62,953 bases of DNA from Crocosphaera sp. (lineage in GTDB: Bacteria > Cyanobacteriota > Cyanobacteriia > Cyanobacteriales > Microcystaceae), in contig JASJDW010000025.1 in the NCBI GenBank assembly GCA_030064955.1, positions 1 to 62,953 of the forward strand, in the 5' to 3' direction. The translations under genes were made by a program, and so were the position numbers. Below, piece by piece: positions 47,390 through 57,349 of the stretch. Under the pieces are notes generated by a model. It made no database searches. It worked only from the letters and a program-made list of their open reading frames with translations, and was not told the DNA's origin. Numbering within the stretch: position 1 is the first letter of the stretch; every line of letters begins with the position of its first letter.

Positions 47390-47947
47390 TCAAGACTTAT
47401 AATCCAGTAAGGCTAACCACAAACGGTCATAGCCATTGTCTCCACTGTAGAATAATAAATCAATTAATAATTTCGATGCTAATTTGACTTGTTGGTGGGG
47501 TGAGAGTTGTAAATTATTGCCGCTGTTTAAATAAAAATCTTGAAAATGGTCTAAATAGTTTCCTAATAAGGTAGTTTGAGCAGGATCTTTTTGTTGTACC
47601 GTCATTTGTTCTAGAAGGGTAACCGCACGACGAATTAACTCCTGGTGTTGCTGACTAATGTAGCAAATAATGAGAATGAGCGATCGCATTTGTTCAACGC
47701 TAAAGCGATGAATGGAGTTATCTGCTTCTCGGTTTGACCACAGTTGTACTTTTTCAACTAAAGTGGTGTTAATGTCTAAGTCGAGGGCTGCCTGTAGAAG
47801 CATATCTGCATCTATAGGAATTAAAGACTCACTCGCTAACAAGACTAAATCTAGATGGGTTTGCATCTGATCAAGTTGTTGTGGGGTTGGTGGGTTAGTT
47901 AGGGGTGTATCTCCCCAAGTCGGAACTGACTGAGACATGTTAACCAC
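47390..47947 (-). CDS. DUF3038 protein
   Basis: 185 codons, all-helical (LDQMQTHLDLVLLASESLIP, HRFSVEQMRSLILIICYISQ). DUF3038 is a cyanobacterial family found next to DUF4335, as here (35 bp gap, same strand), so the two are probably one functional unit. Activity unknown. Confidence 0.85.
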   Translation of the reverse strand: MVNMSQSVPTWGDTPLTNPPTPQQLDQMQTHLDLVLLASESLIPIDADMLLQAALDLDINTTLVEKVQLWSNREADNSIHRFSVEQMRSLILIICYISQQHQELIRRAVTLLEQMTVQQKDPAQTTLLGNYLDHFQDFYLNSGNNLQLSPHQQVKLASKLLIDLLFYSGDNGYDRLWLALLDYKS

Positions 47948-48020
47948 TGTGGACAGACAACAATAGATTTTGTCCTTAATATAACAATCTTTCTGAGATC
48001 TAAATAATTAGGAGCCTCTT

Positions 48021-49586
48021 ATGAGTTTAGAAGCGAGTGCAGCTGATGTAGCCATTAAACAAAATTTAGAACAATTTTTAGTGGTTTTATCGGTTTCCTT
48101 AAGTGTAGCTACTGTGTCTCGTATTTTTTCTTGGTTTCGACAAATTCCTTACACCCTTTTATTGGTAATTGTGGGGTTAGGATTAGCATTTGTTGATGTT
48201 CGTTTGGTTAATCTTTCTCCTGAATTAATTTTAGAGATTTTCTTACCACCTTTACTATTTGAAGCTGCTTGGAATATTCGCTGGAAAGAATTAAAAGAAA
48301 ATTGGATTCCTGTGGCCTTATTTGCTGTGATTGGAGTCATTATTTCGGTGATTGGTATTGCTTTGGCTTTGAGTCAGTTAACCCATTTAGCTTTACCGAT
48401 CGCTTTGTTAGTGGGGGCAAGTTTATCGGCAACGGATCCGGTTTCTGTGGTGGCTTTATTCCGAGAATTAGGGGCTAGTAAAAAGTTAACGGTATTGATG
48501 GAAGGAGAGAGTTTATTTAATGATGGTGTGGCGGTTGTTGCTTTCCTATTGTTGGTGGGAATACCGTTAGGAACGGAAGTTTTTTCGGTTACGGATACAG
48601 TGGTTAGTTTCTTTAAGTTTGTTGGTGTTGGGATTGGTTTGGGTTGTTTGGTTGGCTTTGGAATTTCTTATTTAACCCAACGGTTTGATCTGCCTTTGGT
48701 TGAGCAATCTTTAACATTAGTTTCTGCTTATGGGACTTATTTAATCACAGAAGAATTAGGAGGTTCAGGGGTTATTTCTGTGGTAACAGTGGGAATTATT
48801 TTAGGTAATTTTGGTTCCCGTATAGGTATGAATCCCAGAACCCGATTGTTAGTGTCTGAATTTTGGGAATTTTTAGCATTTTTTGTGAATTCCATTGTCT
48901 TTTTATTAATTGGTGATCAAATTAAGTTTGATAGTTTAAGTGATAATTTAGGCATTATTTTTATTGCGATTATTGCTGTTTTAGCGACTCGCTTCATCGG
49001 TATTTATGGACTAGCAAATTTGAGTAATATTTTCACAAAAGTTGATATTAGTTTACCTGAACAAACAGTGCTTTGGTGGGGAGGGTTAAGAGGTTCGGTT
49101 TCCATTGCGTTAGCGTTAAGTGTTCCTGTCTCTTTAAGTGGAAGACAAGATATTATTGACACTGTATTTGGTGTGGTCTTATTTACCCTATTAATTCAAG
49201 GGTTAAGTACCCAATGGGTACTGAAAAAATTAAACTTAGTTGGGGATCAACCGTTACGTCAAGAATATTCAGAATTATTAGCAAGAAAAATTGCTTTAGG
49301 ACGAGTCATTGACTATTTTCAAACCTTAGATGAATCTCCGAGTATTGACTCAGAATTTTATCGCTATGAAAAACAATTAATCACAGGACAATTAAAGTCC
49401 ATAGAAGAAAAAATTGCTCAATTTCAACGCCAGTATCCTCAGTTAGAATCTATTGCTATGCAGCTACTAAAAGAAACATTATTAGATATTGAGGCTGATA
49501 CCTATGCTGAATTAATCCGCAATGGACAATTAGGAAAAAATCTATCTCCTTTGATCTTGGATATCTTAACCGAAAGCAGTGAATAA
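48021..49586 (+). CDS. CPA1-family Na+/H+ antiporter (NhaP/NhaS type)
   Basis: 521 codons with about 12 membrane segments. ATDPVSVVALFRELG and GESLFNDGVAVVAFLLL carry the ND motif essential for cation exchange in CPA1 proteins. A ~110-residue cytoplasmic tail (from ~400) ends the protein. It exchanges Na+ (or K+) for H+ for pH and salt balance. The NhaS number cannot be fixed without an alignment. Confidence 0.9.
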   Translation: MSLEASAADVAIKQNLEQFLVVLSVSLSVATVSRIFSWFRQIPYTLLLVIVGLGLAFVDVRLVNLSPELILEIFLPPLLFEAAWNIRWKELKENWIPVALFAVIGVIISVIGIALALSQLTHLALPIALLVGASLSATDPVSVVALFRELGASKKLTVLMEGESLFNDGVAVVAFLLLVGIPLGTEVFSVTDTVVSFFKFVGVGIGLGCLVGFGISYLTQRFDLPLVEQSLTLVSAYGTYLITEELGGSGVISVVTVGIILGNFGSRIGMNPRTRLLVSEFWEFLAFFVNSIVFLLIGDQIKFDSLSDNLGIIFIAIIAVLATRFIGIYGLANLSNIFTKVDISLPEQTVLWWGGLRGSVSIALALSVPVSLSGRQDIIDTVFGVVLFTLLIQGLSTQWVLKKLNLVGDQPLRQEYSELLARKIALGRVIDYFQTLDESPSIDSEFYRYEKQLITGQLKSIEEKIAQFQRQYPQLESIAMQLLKETLLDIEADTYAELIRNGQLGKNLSPLILDILTESSE

Positions 49587-49593
49587 TTAATAA

Positions 49594-50352
49594 TTAACGA
49601 TTAACGATTGTTAATTGTACGACACGACCAATAATAGCGATCGCCGGGGCCTCAAAATTAACTTCTTCTACTTGTTGGGTAATGGTTTCTAATGTCCCTA
49701 TTAACTGTTCTTGTTCCGGTCGAGTTCCCCAACGAATTAAAGCAATAGGAGTGTCCGAGGTTAACCCACCTTGTTGTAATTCTGTGACAATATTATTAAG
49801 GTTATGAACCCCCATATAAATAACAATGGTTTGGGACCCTTGGGCGATCGCACCCCAATTAATATTAGGCCGATATTTTCCCACTGCTTCGTGGCCTGTC
49901 ACAAATGTAACCGAGGAACTATAACCGCGATGAGTGACAGGAATACCAGCATAAGCAGGGGCCGCAATACCAGACGTAATTCCTGGAACCACCTCCACAG
50001 GAATACCTGCTTTAATTAAATCTTCCATCTCTTCCCCTCCTCGGCCAAACACAAAGGGATCACCCCCTTTAAGACGAACGATAACAGGATATTGTCTGGC
50101 TTTCTCGATTAAAATTTGAGTGGTTTCTGCTTGTAACTTGGAGTGACGACCCCGGCGTTTTCCAGCATCAATTTTGATGGCTTTTTGACCGATCATATCC
50201 AGGATGGGAGGGCTTACCAGCGCGTCATAAACCACCACATCAGCGTGTTCCAGCAAGGTTTTGCCTTTTAAGGTCATTAACCCTGGATCACCTGGTCCTG
50301 CCCCCACTAAATAGACTTTTCCTAAACAAGTTTCAGTTATATTTTGCGTCAT
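49594..50352 (-). CDS. cobA: Uroporphyrinogen-III C-methyltransferase
   Basis: 252 codons. VYLVGAGPGDPGLMTLKGKT, VYDALVSPPILD and RLKGGDPFVFGRGGEE are the SUMT motifs, the first forming the SAM site. It methylates uroporphyrinogen III twice to precorrin-2, the entry to siroheme and cobalamin. A single-domain enzyme, so oxidation and chelation need other proteins, one being the chelatase encoded just upstream. Confidence 0.96.
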   Translation of the reverse strand: MTQNITETCLGKVYLVGAGPGDPGLMTLKGKTLLEHADVVVYDALVSPPILDMIGQKAIKIDAGKRRGRHSKLQAETTQILIEKARQYPVIVRLKGGDPFVFGRGGEEMEDLIKAGIPVEVVPGITSGIAAPAYAGIPVTHRGYSSSVTFVTGHEAVGKYRPNINWGAIAQGSQTIVIYMGVHNLNNIVTELQQGGLTSDTPIALIRWGTRPEQEQLIGTLETITQQVEEVNFEAPAIAIIGRVVQLTIVNR

Positions 50353-50434
50353 TTTGTTATTTCCTCTAGATATATGGCATTTTCATTTGAGTCGTAAACT
50401 AGCTAGTTATCAATGAATAATTAATAATTAATGA

Positions 50435-51211
50435 TTAATGAAGCATCCATTCACTAACTATCATTTGAGCTAATTCTGGGGTTGCCCCTAAAGGTTGTCC
50501 TAGGTTAAGTTGACTGTGGGGTAAACTATTTTGTAATTGTTGAACTTGTTGACGAATAACCGTAGTAATGCCTCCTGTAAACAGAAAGTAAGGCACAATA
50601 GTAATGTGTTTGTGATCTTGTTTCACTAAAGCGTTAACTTGCTCTAATAAACTAGGTTTCATACTCCAATAAGCAACCTTAGCCTTTAATTGAGATGCGA
50701 TCGCTTCAACGGAATCATTTCCCCCTTGACGACGACTTCCATGAGAAATAATAATTCTAGCGTCTTGGGGATGGGTTAAGAACTGACGAGAGATAATCTT
50801 AATTAATCCTTTATAACTGCCTAAATAGGGACACAATTCTATGTTTATTTTAGAATCTATTTTTGCTTGGGCTGTGGCTATTTCTCTGGGAATATCTTCT
50901 TTCACATGAACCCCTGGTAACAAAAACAAAGGAACAACTTTTAGGGTGTTAATGCCTACCGTTTCTAGTTTAGTAGCGAATTGTTGAATTGTTTGGGATA
51001 AAGAGACTTCAGATAATTCTAGGGATGCTGTTTCTACCATTGTTACGGGAGATAATACTGCACAATGGCTGTTTTTATCTGGGTTGATTGTTTTATTGGT
51101 ATCACGTTGTAATTGTTCTTCTACTAAATAGGATAATCTTTCTAAAGCGATTTGTGGCCGTGGATCGCGACTTCCGTGGGAAACGAGAAGATAAGCTGAT
51201 GTTAAAGTCAA
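50435..51211 (-). CDS. sirB: Sirohydrochlorin chelatase (SirB/CbiX type)
   Basis: 258 codons with two CbiX repeats: LLVSHGSRDPRPQIALERLS and IIISHGSRRQGGNDSVEAIA. The HGS histidines bind the metal ion. It puts iron (siroheme) or cobalt (cobalamin) into sirohydrochlorin. 82 bp upstream of cobA on the same strand, so the two probably form an operon. Confidence 0.88.
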   Translation of the reverse strand: MTLTSAYLLVSHGSRDPRPQIALERLSYLVEEQLQRDTNKTINPDKNSHCAVLSPVTMVETASLELSEVSLSQTIQQFATKLETVGINTLKVVPLFLLPGVHVKEDIPREIATAQAKIDSKINIELCPYLGSYKGLIKIISRQFLTHPQDARIIISHGSRRQGGNDSVEAIASQLKAKVAYWSMKPSLLEQVNALVKQDHKHITIVPYFLFTGGITTVIRQQVQQLQNSLPHSQLNLGQPLGATPELAQMIVSEWMLH

Positions 51212-51656
51212 GGTATTTATTAAAGAATTCCGTGTGTTCTTACTTTAAAATATTTTCGCTTTAACTACCACCAATGAGGGAGCATTTAGCCTCCCTTTTT
51301 CTGTGGTTACTCGTTTCTATTTCTACGATAAGCTCCAATTAGTTCTTTAAAAAGTAGCTTAACCAATTTATCTCCCACTGTCGCTTAAAAAAAACTTCAT
51401 AAAAAAATAAACCAAAAGAAATTTTACTTCACGAAAAATTTTCGCGAATAATTCTTCATTTTTCCATTCTTGCAGATTTGAGATGTCCCCCAAACAAATG
51501 AGCGAAAATGAGGTGGGAAACTCTTTCTTGGAAATCACCTTATGGAGAGTTATAATCAGGGTAGAATGGAGCAATTAATTTGATAGTATGGGTAAAGATA
51601 TGTAAGGTAAGCTTCCCAATCCTCTGAAAACAATTCAAATATAAATAAGGAAAAAT
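51212..51656. other. Intergenic region upstream of the SNF2 gene
   Basis: No credible gene. 51277-51300 is a plus-strand terminator-like hairpin (AGGGAG, loop, CTCCCT, then TTTTT) with no plus-strand gene before it, so it may end a small RNA or act as an attenuator in the leader of the SNF2 gene. The rest is AT-rich. Confidence 0.4.
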
Positions 51657-54600
51657 ATGACAATTTTACATGGAACTTGGATTGAAAATACGCAAGAAAA
51701 ATATTTTTTTATTTGGGGAGAGACTTGGCGATCTTTATCTGATGATATTGCATCAAAAGATTCTATTTTAGTTTATCCTTTTTCTGTGGATAAAGAGGAA
51801 ATTATTAAACAACTAAATTCTCATGATATTAAGATTAAAAACGAAAAAAATATTGAAAAGGTTTCAACAATATTTTATCTACCTAGTAAATGTATTGCCA
51901 AATCAAAAAAAACGATACCTTTACTATCAACTGAACTACAAGAGGAAGATTTTAAACAAAAAAACATAAAATTTATTGCTTGGGAAATTGAAGGAATAAA
52001 ATTAAATATCGATAATACACTTTCCCTTTTAAGTCAGTTTCCATTAGGATTAACCAATAATAGTGAAAATTTTATTGGAGAAGATTTAAAATTTTGGACG
52101 CATATCTATCGTTGGAGTTTGGACTTATTAACGAGAAGTAAATATTTACCAGGAATTGAACAAGAAGGAAATGACAGTTATGGACAATGGTATCCTTTAC
52201 TGGATAGTTTAGTGGATCAGCAAAGGTTCTCTAAATTTCTGCAAACAATGCCGAATAGTTGTCTTGCTTATCATAATTTACTTGAGGGTGAATTATCTTA
52301 CTCTTTGCTAAAACAAACTATTATTCTTGATTTCTTTTCTAGCATTATTGATAAACAAATTCGTCAATTTTTTGATGGTTCACTTCCTCCTAATTCATTT
52401 ATTCAAAAGTGGTTATCTTCTTTAACACAAGACGATTTCAAATTTGAAGTATCAGAATTTGAAATTAAAGGATTAAAAAATGCTCTCAGTAATTGGACAT
52501 CTTCTTTAGACGAATATATTATTAATTCCAATAATCAACAACAACTAGGAATTAATCAATTTAGGGTTTGTTTTAAATTAGAGACACCAAAAACTAATAA
52601 TAAATCAGAGCAAAGTAATTGGCATTTAACCTACTGTTTACAAGCTTTAGATGATCCAGATTTTCTCATTTATGCTAACGTAATCTGGAATCATCCTGTT
52701 ACTAAATTAGTCTGGAACCATAGAACAATTAATTACCCTCAAGAAACCTTATTAAAAGGACTAGGTTTAGCCTCGCGTCTATATCATCCCATTGAAGAGA
52801 GTTTACAAGAAACCAGTCCTAGTTTTTGCGAGTTAGATCCCATACAAGTCTATGAATTTATTAGGTCTATTGATAACATTCTCAAGGACAATGGGTTAGG
52901 AGTGATCTTACCATCTAGTCTAGAAAAAGGTGTTAAAGAAAAAAGATTAGGAATTAGTTTAACCGCAGAAGTTAAGTCTAAAAAAGGGCAAAGACTTAGC
53001 TTAAAAAGTCTATTAAATTATAAGCTTAACTTAGCAATTGGTGATAAAACAATATCTAAGAAAGAATTTGGAAAACTATTAGCTCAAAAATCACCTATAG
53101 TAGAATTAGAAGGAGAGTGGATTGCCTTACAACCCTCTGATGTCAAGGCAGCACAAGAAATTTTGAATCAGTCTTATGATCCCTTACAGCTTTCCGTAGA
53201 AGATGCTTTAAGGTTTAGCACAGGAGACAGTTCAACCATTGCTAAATTACCCATTACTAACTTTGAAGCAACAGGAGAATTGGCTAACTTAATCAATACG
53301 ATAAATAATAACGAATCTATTCCTATTATTGAAAATCCTACAGGATTTAAAGGTCAATTACGTCCCTATCAACAGCGAGGAGTGGGTTGGTTAACTTTCT
53401 TAGAAAAATGGGGGTTAGGTGCTTGTCTTGCAGATGATATGGGATTAGGCAAAACTCCGCAATTAATTGGGTTTCTTCTGCATTTAAAAAGCGAAGAAAT
53501 GTTAGAGCAACCTACCTTAGTTGTCTGTCCTACTTCTGTCTTAAATAACTGGGAAAGAGAAGTTAGAAAATTTGCACCAAGTCTGTCTACTTTGATCCAT
53601 CATGGAGATAAACGCAGCAAAGGAAAAGCCTTTGTTAAAGAAGTTAATCAGAAACATATCATCATTACCAGCTATTCTTTAATTTATCGAGATATCAAAA
53701 GCTTTGAACAAGTAGAATGGCAAGGTATTGTCTTAGACGAAGCGCAAAATATTAAAAATCCTCAAGCCAAACAATCTCAAGCAGTGCGCCAACTTTCCAC
53801 CCAGTTTCGTATTGCTTTAACAGGGACTCCCGTAGAAAATCGTTTAACAGAATTATGGTCTATTCTTGACTTTCTTAACCCAGGATTTTTAGGAACACAA
53901 CAATTCTTCCGCCGTCGTTTTGCTACTCCGATTGAAAAATATGGAGATAAACAATCATTACAAATTATGCGTTCTTTAGTCCGTCCCTTTATCTTAAGAC
54001 GGTTAAAAACAGATAAAACAATTATTCAAGATTTACCTGAGAAACAAGAAATGACTGTCTTTTGTGGTTTATCCTCACAACAAGCACAACTCTACCAAGA
54101 ATTAGTGGATAATTCCCTCATAGACATCGAAGAAAAAACAGGAATTGAACGGAAAGGCTTAATTTTAAGCTTACTCCTGAAACTGAAACAAATTTGTAAC
54201 CATCCTGGTCATTTTCTCAAGCAAAAAAGTTTGAAAACAGCAGAAAAATCTGGCAAATTATTAAGACTAGAAGAAATGTTAGAAGAATTAATCGAAGAAG
54301 GGGATCACGCTTTAATCTTTACTCAATTTTCTGAATGGGGAAAACTTTTACAACCCTATTTACAGAAAAAACTGAATCAAGAGGTTCTCTTTTTATACGG
54401 TGCAACCCGTAGAGTCCAAAGACAAGAAATGATCGATCGCTTTCAACAAGATCCCAACGGACCGAGAATTTTTATCCTATCCTTAAAAGCAGGAGGAACC
54501 GGACTCAATTTAACCCGCGCTAACCATGTATTTCATATTGATCGGTGGTGGAACCCCGCAGTAGAAAATCAAGCAACCGATCGCGCGTTTCGTTTAGGAC

Positions 54601-54797
54601 AAAAACGGAATGTTCAAGTCCATAAATTTGTCTGTACAGGAACCCTAGAAGAAAAAATTAACGAAATGCTAGAAAGTAAACAAAAATTAGCCCAACAAAC
54701 CGTTGACGCAGGGGAACAATGGCTAACAGAATTAGATACAGATCAATTACGAAACCTCTTATTATTAGATAGAGATGCCATTATGGATGAACAATAG
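51657..54797 (+). CDS. SNF2-family DEAD/DEAH helicase-like ATPase
   Basis: 1046 codons. A long N-terminal part (~1-540) with the SNF2-associated bacterial domain, then the ATPase: DDMGLGKT with Lys599 near 594-600, DEAQ at 694-697, LTGTPVENRL, and the second lobe with IFTQFSEWG, SLKAGGTGLNLT and DRWWNPAVENQATDRAFRLG. Motif II is DEAQ instead of DEAH. Bacterial SNF2 proteins (HepA/RapA-like) move along DNA, remodelling RNA polymerase or nucleoprotein. The gene stands alone with no methylase or nuclease beside it, so a defence role is not indicated. Confidence 0.94.
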   Translation: MTILHGTWIENTQEKYFFIWGETWRSLSDDIASKDSILVYPFSVDKEEIIKQLNSHDIKIKNEKNIEKVSTIFYLPSKCIAKSKKTIPLLSTELQEEDFKQKNIKFIAWEIEGIKLNIDNTLSLLSQFPLGLTNNSENFIGEDLKFWTHIYRWSLDLLTRSKYLPGIEQEGNDSYGQWYPLLDSLVDQQRFSKFLQTMPNSCLAYHNLLEGELSYSLLKQTIILDFFSSIIDKQIRQFFDGSLPPNSFIQKWLSSLTQDDFKFEVSEFEIKGLKNALSNWTSSLDEYIINSNNQQQLGINQFRVCFKLETPKTNNKSEQSNWHLTYCLQALDDPDFLIYANVIWNHPVTKLVWNHRTINYPQETLLKGLGLASRLYHPIEESLQETSPSFCELDPIQVYEFIRSIDNILKDNGLGVILPSSLEKGVKEKRLGISLTAEVKSKKGQRLSLKSLLNYKLNLAIGDKTISKKEFGKLLAQKSPIVELEGEWIALQPSDVKAAQEILNQSYDPLQLSVEDALRFSTGDSSTIAKLPITNFEATGELANLINTINNNESIPIIENPTGFKGQLRPYQQRGVGWLTFLEKWGLGACLADDMGLGKTPQLIGFLLHLKSEEMLEQPTLVVCPTSVLNNWEREVRKFAPSLSTLIHHGDKRSKGKAFVKEVNQKHIIITSYSLIYRDIKSFEQVEWQGIVLDEAQNIKNPQAKQSQAVRQLSTQFRIALTGTPVENRLTELWSILDFLNPGFLGTQQFFRRRFATPIEKYGDKQSLQIMRSLVRPFILRRLKTDKTIIQDLPEKQEMTVFCGLSSQQAQLYQELVDNSLIDIEEKTGIERKGLILSLLLKLKQICNHPGHFLKQKSLKTAEKSGKLLRLEEMLEELIEEGDHALIFTQFSEWGKLLQPYLQKKLNQEVLFLYGATRRVQRQEMIDRFQQDPNGPRIFILSLKAGGTGLNLTRANHVFHIDRWWNPAVENQATDRAFRLGQKRNVQVHKFVCTGTLEEKINEMLESKQKLAQQTVDAGEQWLTELDTDQLRNLLLLDRDAIMDEQ

Positions 54798-54856
54798 TTA
54801 CCCCTAGCCGTCGACTATACTGGAGTTATAGCTGAAACGGATTAAGGAAAAATTGT

Positions 54857-55345
54857 ATGTTTAAATCTCTGGTGGTGGGAGGTGTGGTAATGGTAGGATT
54901 AATGACTCCTACTGTCGCTTATGGTCAATTTAATAGTCCTATATCACCAACCATAAAAACAGAAACCGTTGCTAACCCCGAAGTAAGTCCTTTGGAGTTA
55001 CAACAATTTGTGCAGGTTATTAAACAATTTCAACGCATTGAAGCTGTCATGCAACGACAAATGGCTATGGCGATGAAAAAAGAGGGATTAACCCCTCAAA
55101 GATTTATGGAGATTAATGAAAGTCAAAGACAGCTGCGATCGGAGTCCGTTAATTCTTCAGAAGACTTAGAAAAATTTAGAAAAGTTGTGGTGAAATTTCA
55201 AGAAATTATGGATAACGCTGAGGAAAAGCGACAAAGTACCGTAGAAACCCAAGGACTTGAATTAGAAAGATTCCTAGAGATAGAGAAAATTGTCTCCAAA
55301 AATCAACAATTACAAGCAAAAGTTCAGCAAATGTTAGGAAATTAA
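54857..55345 (+). CDS. Exported DUF4168 protein
   Basis: 162 codons with a signal peptide (MFKSLVVGGVVMVGLMTPTV, cleavage near AYG/Q). The helical body (VSPLELQQFVQVIKQFQRIE ... LTPQRFMEINESQ) is DUF4168-like, a short periplasmic family of unknown function. 59 bp after the SNF2 gene. Confidence 0.75.
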   Translation: MFKSLVVGGVVMVGLMTPTVAYGQFNSPISPTIKTETVANPEVSPLELQQFVQVIKQFQRIEAVMQRQMAMAMKKEGLTPQRFMEINESQRQLRSESVNSSEDLEKFRKVVVKFQEIMDNAEEKRQSTVETQGLELERFLEIEKIVSKNQQLQAKVQQMLGN

Positions 55346-55395
55346 CAGCTTTAACTAGACATTTTAGGGGTCAACGGCAGTTGACCCGTAGAAAT

Positions 55396-56208
55396 TTATT
55401 GTAAGTTGAGAAACTTGTCCAACGCTGCAACCATTTGCGGTGGCCAACGACGAATATTTTTCACCCAGTCGAGATCTTGATAACGGTTATCCATCCCAAC
55501 CGCAGCAACCCAATGGCTTTCTGCTTCCCCTTGTTGTCCCATATTCCATAACACCGCCGTTAATGCAGCCCTCATATCAGGAAACATAGGATATTTGCGG
55601 ACTAAATTACGCATTTGTGTGACTGCTTCCTCTTTTTTCCCTATTTGATAGAAAATTAGGGCTGCATTGGCGCGGGCAAAGGCAAAATTGGGGGCAATTT
55701 CTGCTGCTTTTTGATAATCAGTTAAAGCCTTTTCCCAGTCTCCCTCACCACTTTCAGCATTACCCCGATTGTTATAAGCCATCGCATCGTTAGGGTTGAG
55801 TTCTAAGACACGATTGTAATCAGCGATCGCCGCTTCATACTGTCCTTGTCCTTCGAGGGCAGTTCCTCGATTAAGATAGGGATCAGGGGCCTCCGGCGCA
55901 AGTTCAATGGCTTGGTTAAAATCAGCGATCGCTAACTTTAACTTATTCTGACTCACACGGGCATTTCCTCGGTTACTCCAGACAGCCGGATTATCGGGAA
56001 ACCTCTCAACCAACTGAGTCCAATAGGTTTCAGCTTGAGCAAAATCTCCCTTTTCTGTCGCCTCTATGGCTTTTTTGGCGATCGCTTCCCCTTGCTGTAG
56101 TTGTTCTTCTGTAATGGTAGGATTGTCTTGAGTTTGCGCTAATCCTATGGTTGTTCCCCCTGTCCAGGTTAATAAGATAATCAATAAACTTAAAATCCAG
56201 CGAATCAT
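55396..56208 (-). CDS. TPR-repeat exported protein
   Basis: 270 codons. A signal peptide (MIRWILSLLIILLTWTGGTT .. GLAQ) precedes at least four TPR units, e.g. PAVWSNRGNARVSQNKLKLA, PDPYLNRGTALEGQGQYEAA and AMAYNNRGNAESGEGDWEKA. TPR arrays hold protein partners; in cyanobacteria such proteins often assist thylakoid or photosystem assembly. The partner is unknown. Confidence 0.88.
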   Translation of the reverse strand: MIRWILSLLIILLTWTGGTTIGLAQTQDNPTITEEQLQQGEAIAKKAIEATEKGDFAQAETYWTQLVERFPDNPAVWSNRGNARVSQNKLKLAIADFNQAIELAPEAPDPYLNRGTALEGQGQYEAAIADYNRVLELNPNDAMAYNNRGNAESGEGDWEKALTDYQKAAEIAPNFAFARANAALIFYQIGKKEEAVTQMRNLVRKYPMFPDMRAALTAVLWNMGQQGEAESHWVAAVGMDNRYQDLDWVKNIRRWPPQMVAALDKFLNLQ

Positions 56209-56289
56209 CCCAGTCTTTATTCCTAGTATCTTTTACTTATATTATTACCTTAATTTTTAATTTTAACGATATTTCTGCCATAACTTTGC

Positions 56290-56832
56290 TTAGTTACCAC
56301 ACACTTCGGGGGGTTGCAACCCCAAACTTAAAATTAAATCGTCACTGAGATTACTTCTTTCTTTATCGTTATAAAAACCTGGTTGATGGTGTAAAATAGG
56401 GCTAGTCGGGGAATTTCTTAGTTTATTTTTGCCAAAAAAAGTTATTTTGACGACGCAACCTCCAGGACTTAACCATTTGTCATAATCATACTTAGAATTA
56501 TAAGGGGTTAGGGTCGTACTACTTTTGATAAAACATTCGATTCCCACTGGTACTCTATCAGGCCCTATATCTTGAGGAAAATGTCCTTTCTCTATTCTAA
56601 ACGCCTCTAATTCGCGTTTAATACAGCCCATATGAAGTTTAGCTTCTCCATAATGGAATTTATCAATCGTTGCCATATAAGCAGGTGTAGCAAGAACAGA
56701 TAGAATGCCAACAATTATCCCAGAAATCAATAATTCCAGTAAAGTCAATCCTCGATCAGACTTTTGTCCTTGTTGATTACTTATGGGTACTTTCAATAAA
56801 TAAATAGAAGCTAATATCTTGAACCAACACAT
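56290..56832 (-). CDS. Type IV pilin-like protein
   Basis: 180 codons. Prepilin-type leader: SDRG/LTLLELLISGIIVGIL with cleavage after Gly at about residue 28 and the conserved Glu five residues later. The mature N-terminal helix is hydrophobic, followed by a pilin C-terminal domain with GECFI..GGCVVK and a final Cys (EVCGN), possibly a disulfide pair. The leader is long (~28 residues). No other pil genes nearby; a minor pilin or pseudopilin is likely. Confidence 0.85.
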   Translation of the reverse strand: MCWFKILASIYLLKVPISNQQGQKSDRGLTLLELLISGIIVGILSVLATPAYMATIDKFHYGEAKLHMGCIKRELEAFRIEKGHFPQDIGPDRVPVGIECFIKSSTTLTPYNSKYDYDKWLSPGGCVVKITFFGKNKLRNSPTSPILHHQPGFYNDKERSNLSDDLILSLGLQPPEVCGN

Positions 56833-57204
56833 AATTACATCCAGTTAATAACTTAAAATTTACTTTAATAAAATTCTTTATCTTATTTGATTAGATCATT
56901 CGTCTTCTCATAACATAAGACTTTAACTCAGATAAAATACGCTATTTTACCTGAGTTGATAATTTGGATATAGAGCAATCAGTAATCAGTTGTGAGACAG
57001 AAATCTGAGTCAAAGGGAACAGGGAGCAGAAAAGAAGAAAGTTCTCAATAGATCATTTCCGATTGCCATCAATAGCATACCCATACTGGCTCGAAATCAT
57101 ATCAAAGAACCCAGATCACCTCAGAAAGCGGTAATAAAGAACTTTGAAGAATTGAACCGAACTTTTCTGAGGCTTGATGATATAATCTAATAGTGCTATT
57201 AGTA
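56833..57204. other. Gap between pilin-like gene and tRNA-Pro
   Basis: No gene recognised in 372 bp. TATAAT at 57181-57186 is a good -10 for the tRNA, with no convincing -35. The middle contains degenerate repeat sequence (AATCAGTTGTGAGACAGAAA). Confidence 0.35.
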
Positions 57205-57278
57205 CGGGATGTAGCGCAGCTTGGTAGCGCACTTCGTTCGGGACGAAGGGGCCGCTGGTTCGAATCCAGTCATCCCGA
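57205..57278 (+). tRNA. trnP: tRNA-Pro (anticodon CGG)
   Basis: 74 nt. Acceptor CGGGATG/CATCCCG with discriminator A, D-arm GCGC..GCGC, anticodon stem CTTCG/CGAAG around TTCGGGA (anticodon CGG, G37), T-arm CTGGTTCGAATCCAG. CCA is not encoded. It reads CCG codons. Confidence 0.96.
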
Positions 57279-57349
57279 TTTTTATTCTAAATTAGCTAAA
57301 ATAGTAATATAAGATAAGTATTATTGATAAATAAATGGATAGCTCAAAA

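Noticed and set aside
51368-51574. 68-codon minus-strand ORF before the SNF2 gene
   Set aside because: AT-rich, no start signal, no recognisable protein pattern.
51657-54797. SNF2 protein as part of a DISARM- or Zorya-like defence system
   Set aside because: No methylase, nuclease or motor gene beside it; neighbours are housekeeping or exported proteins.
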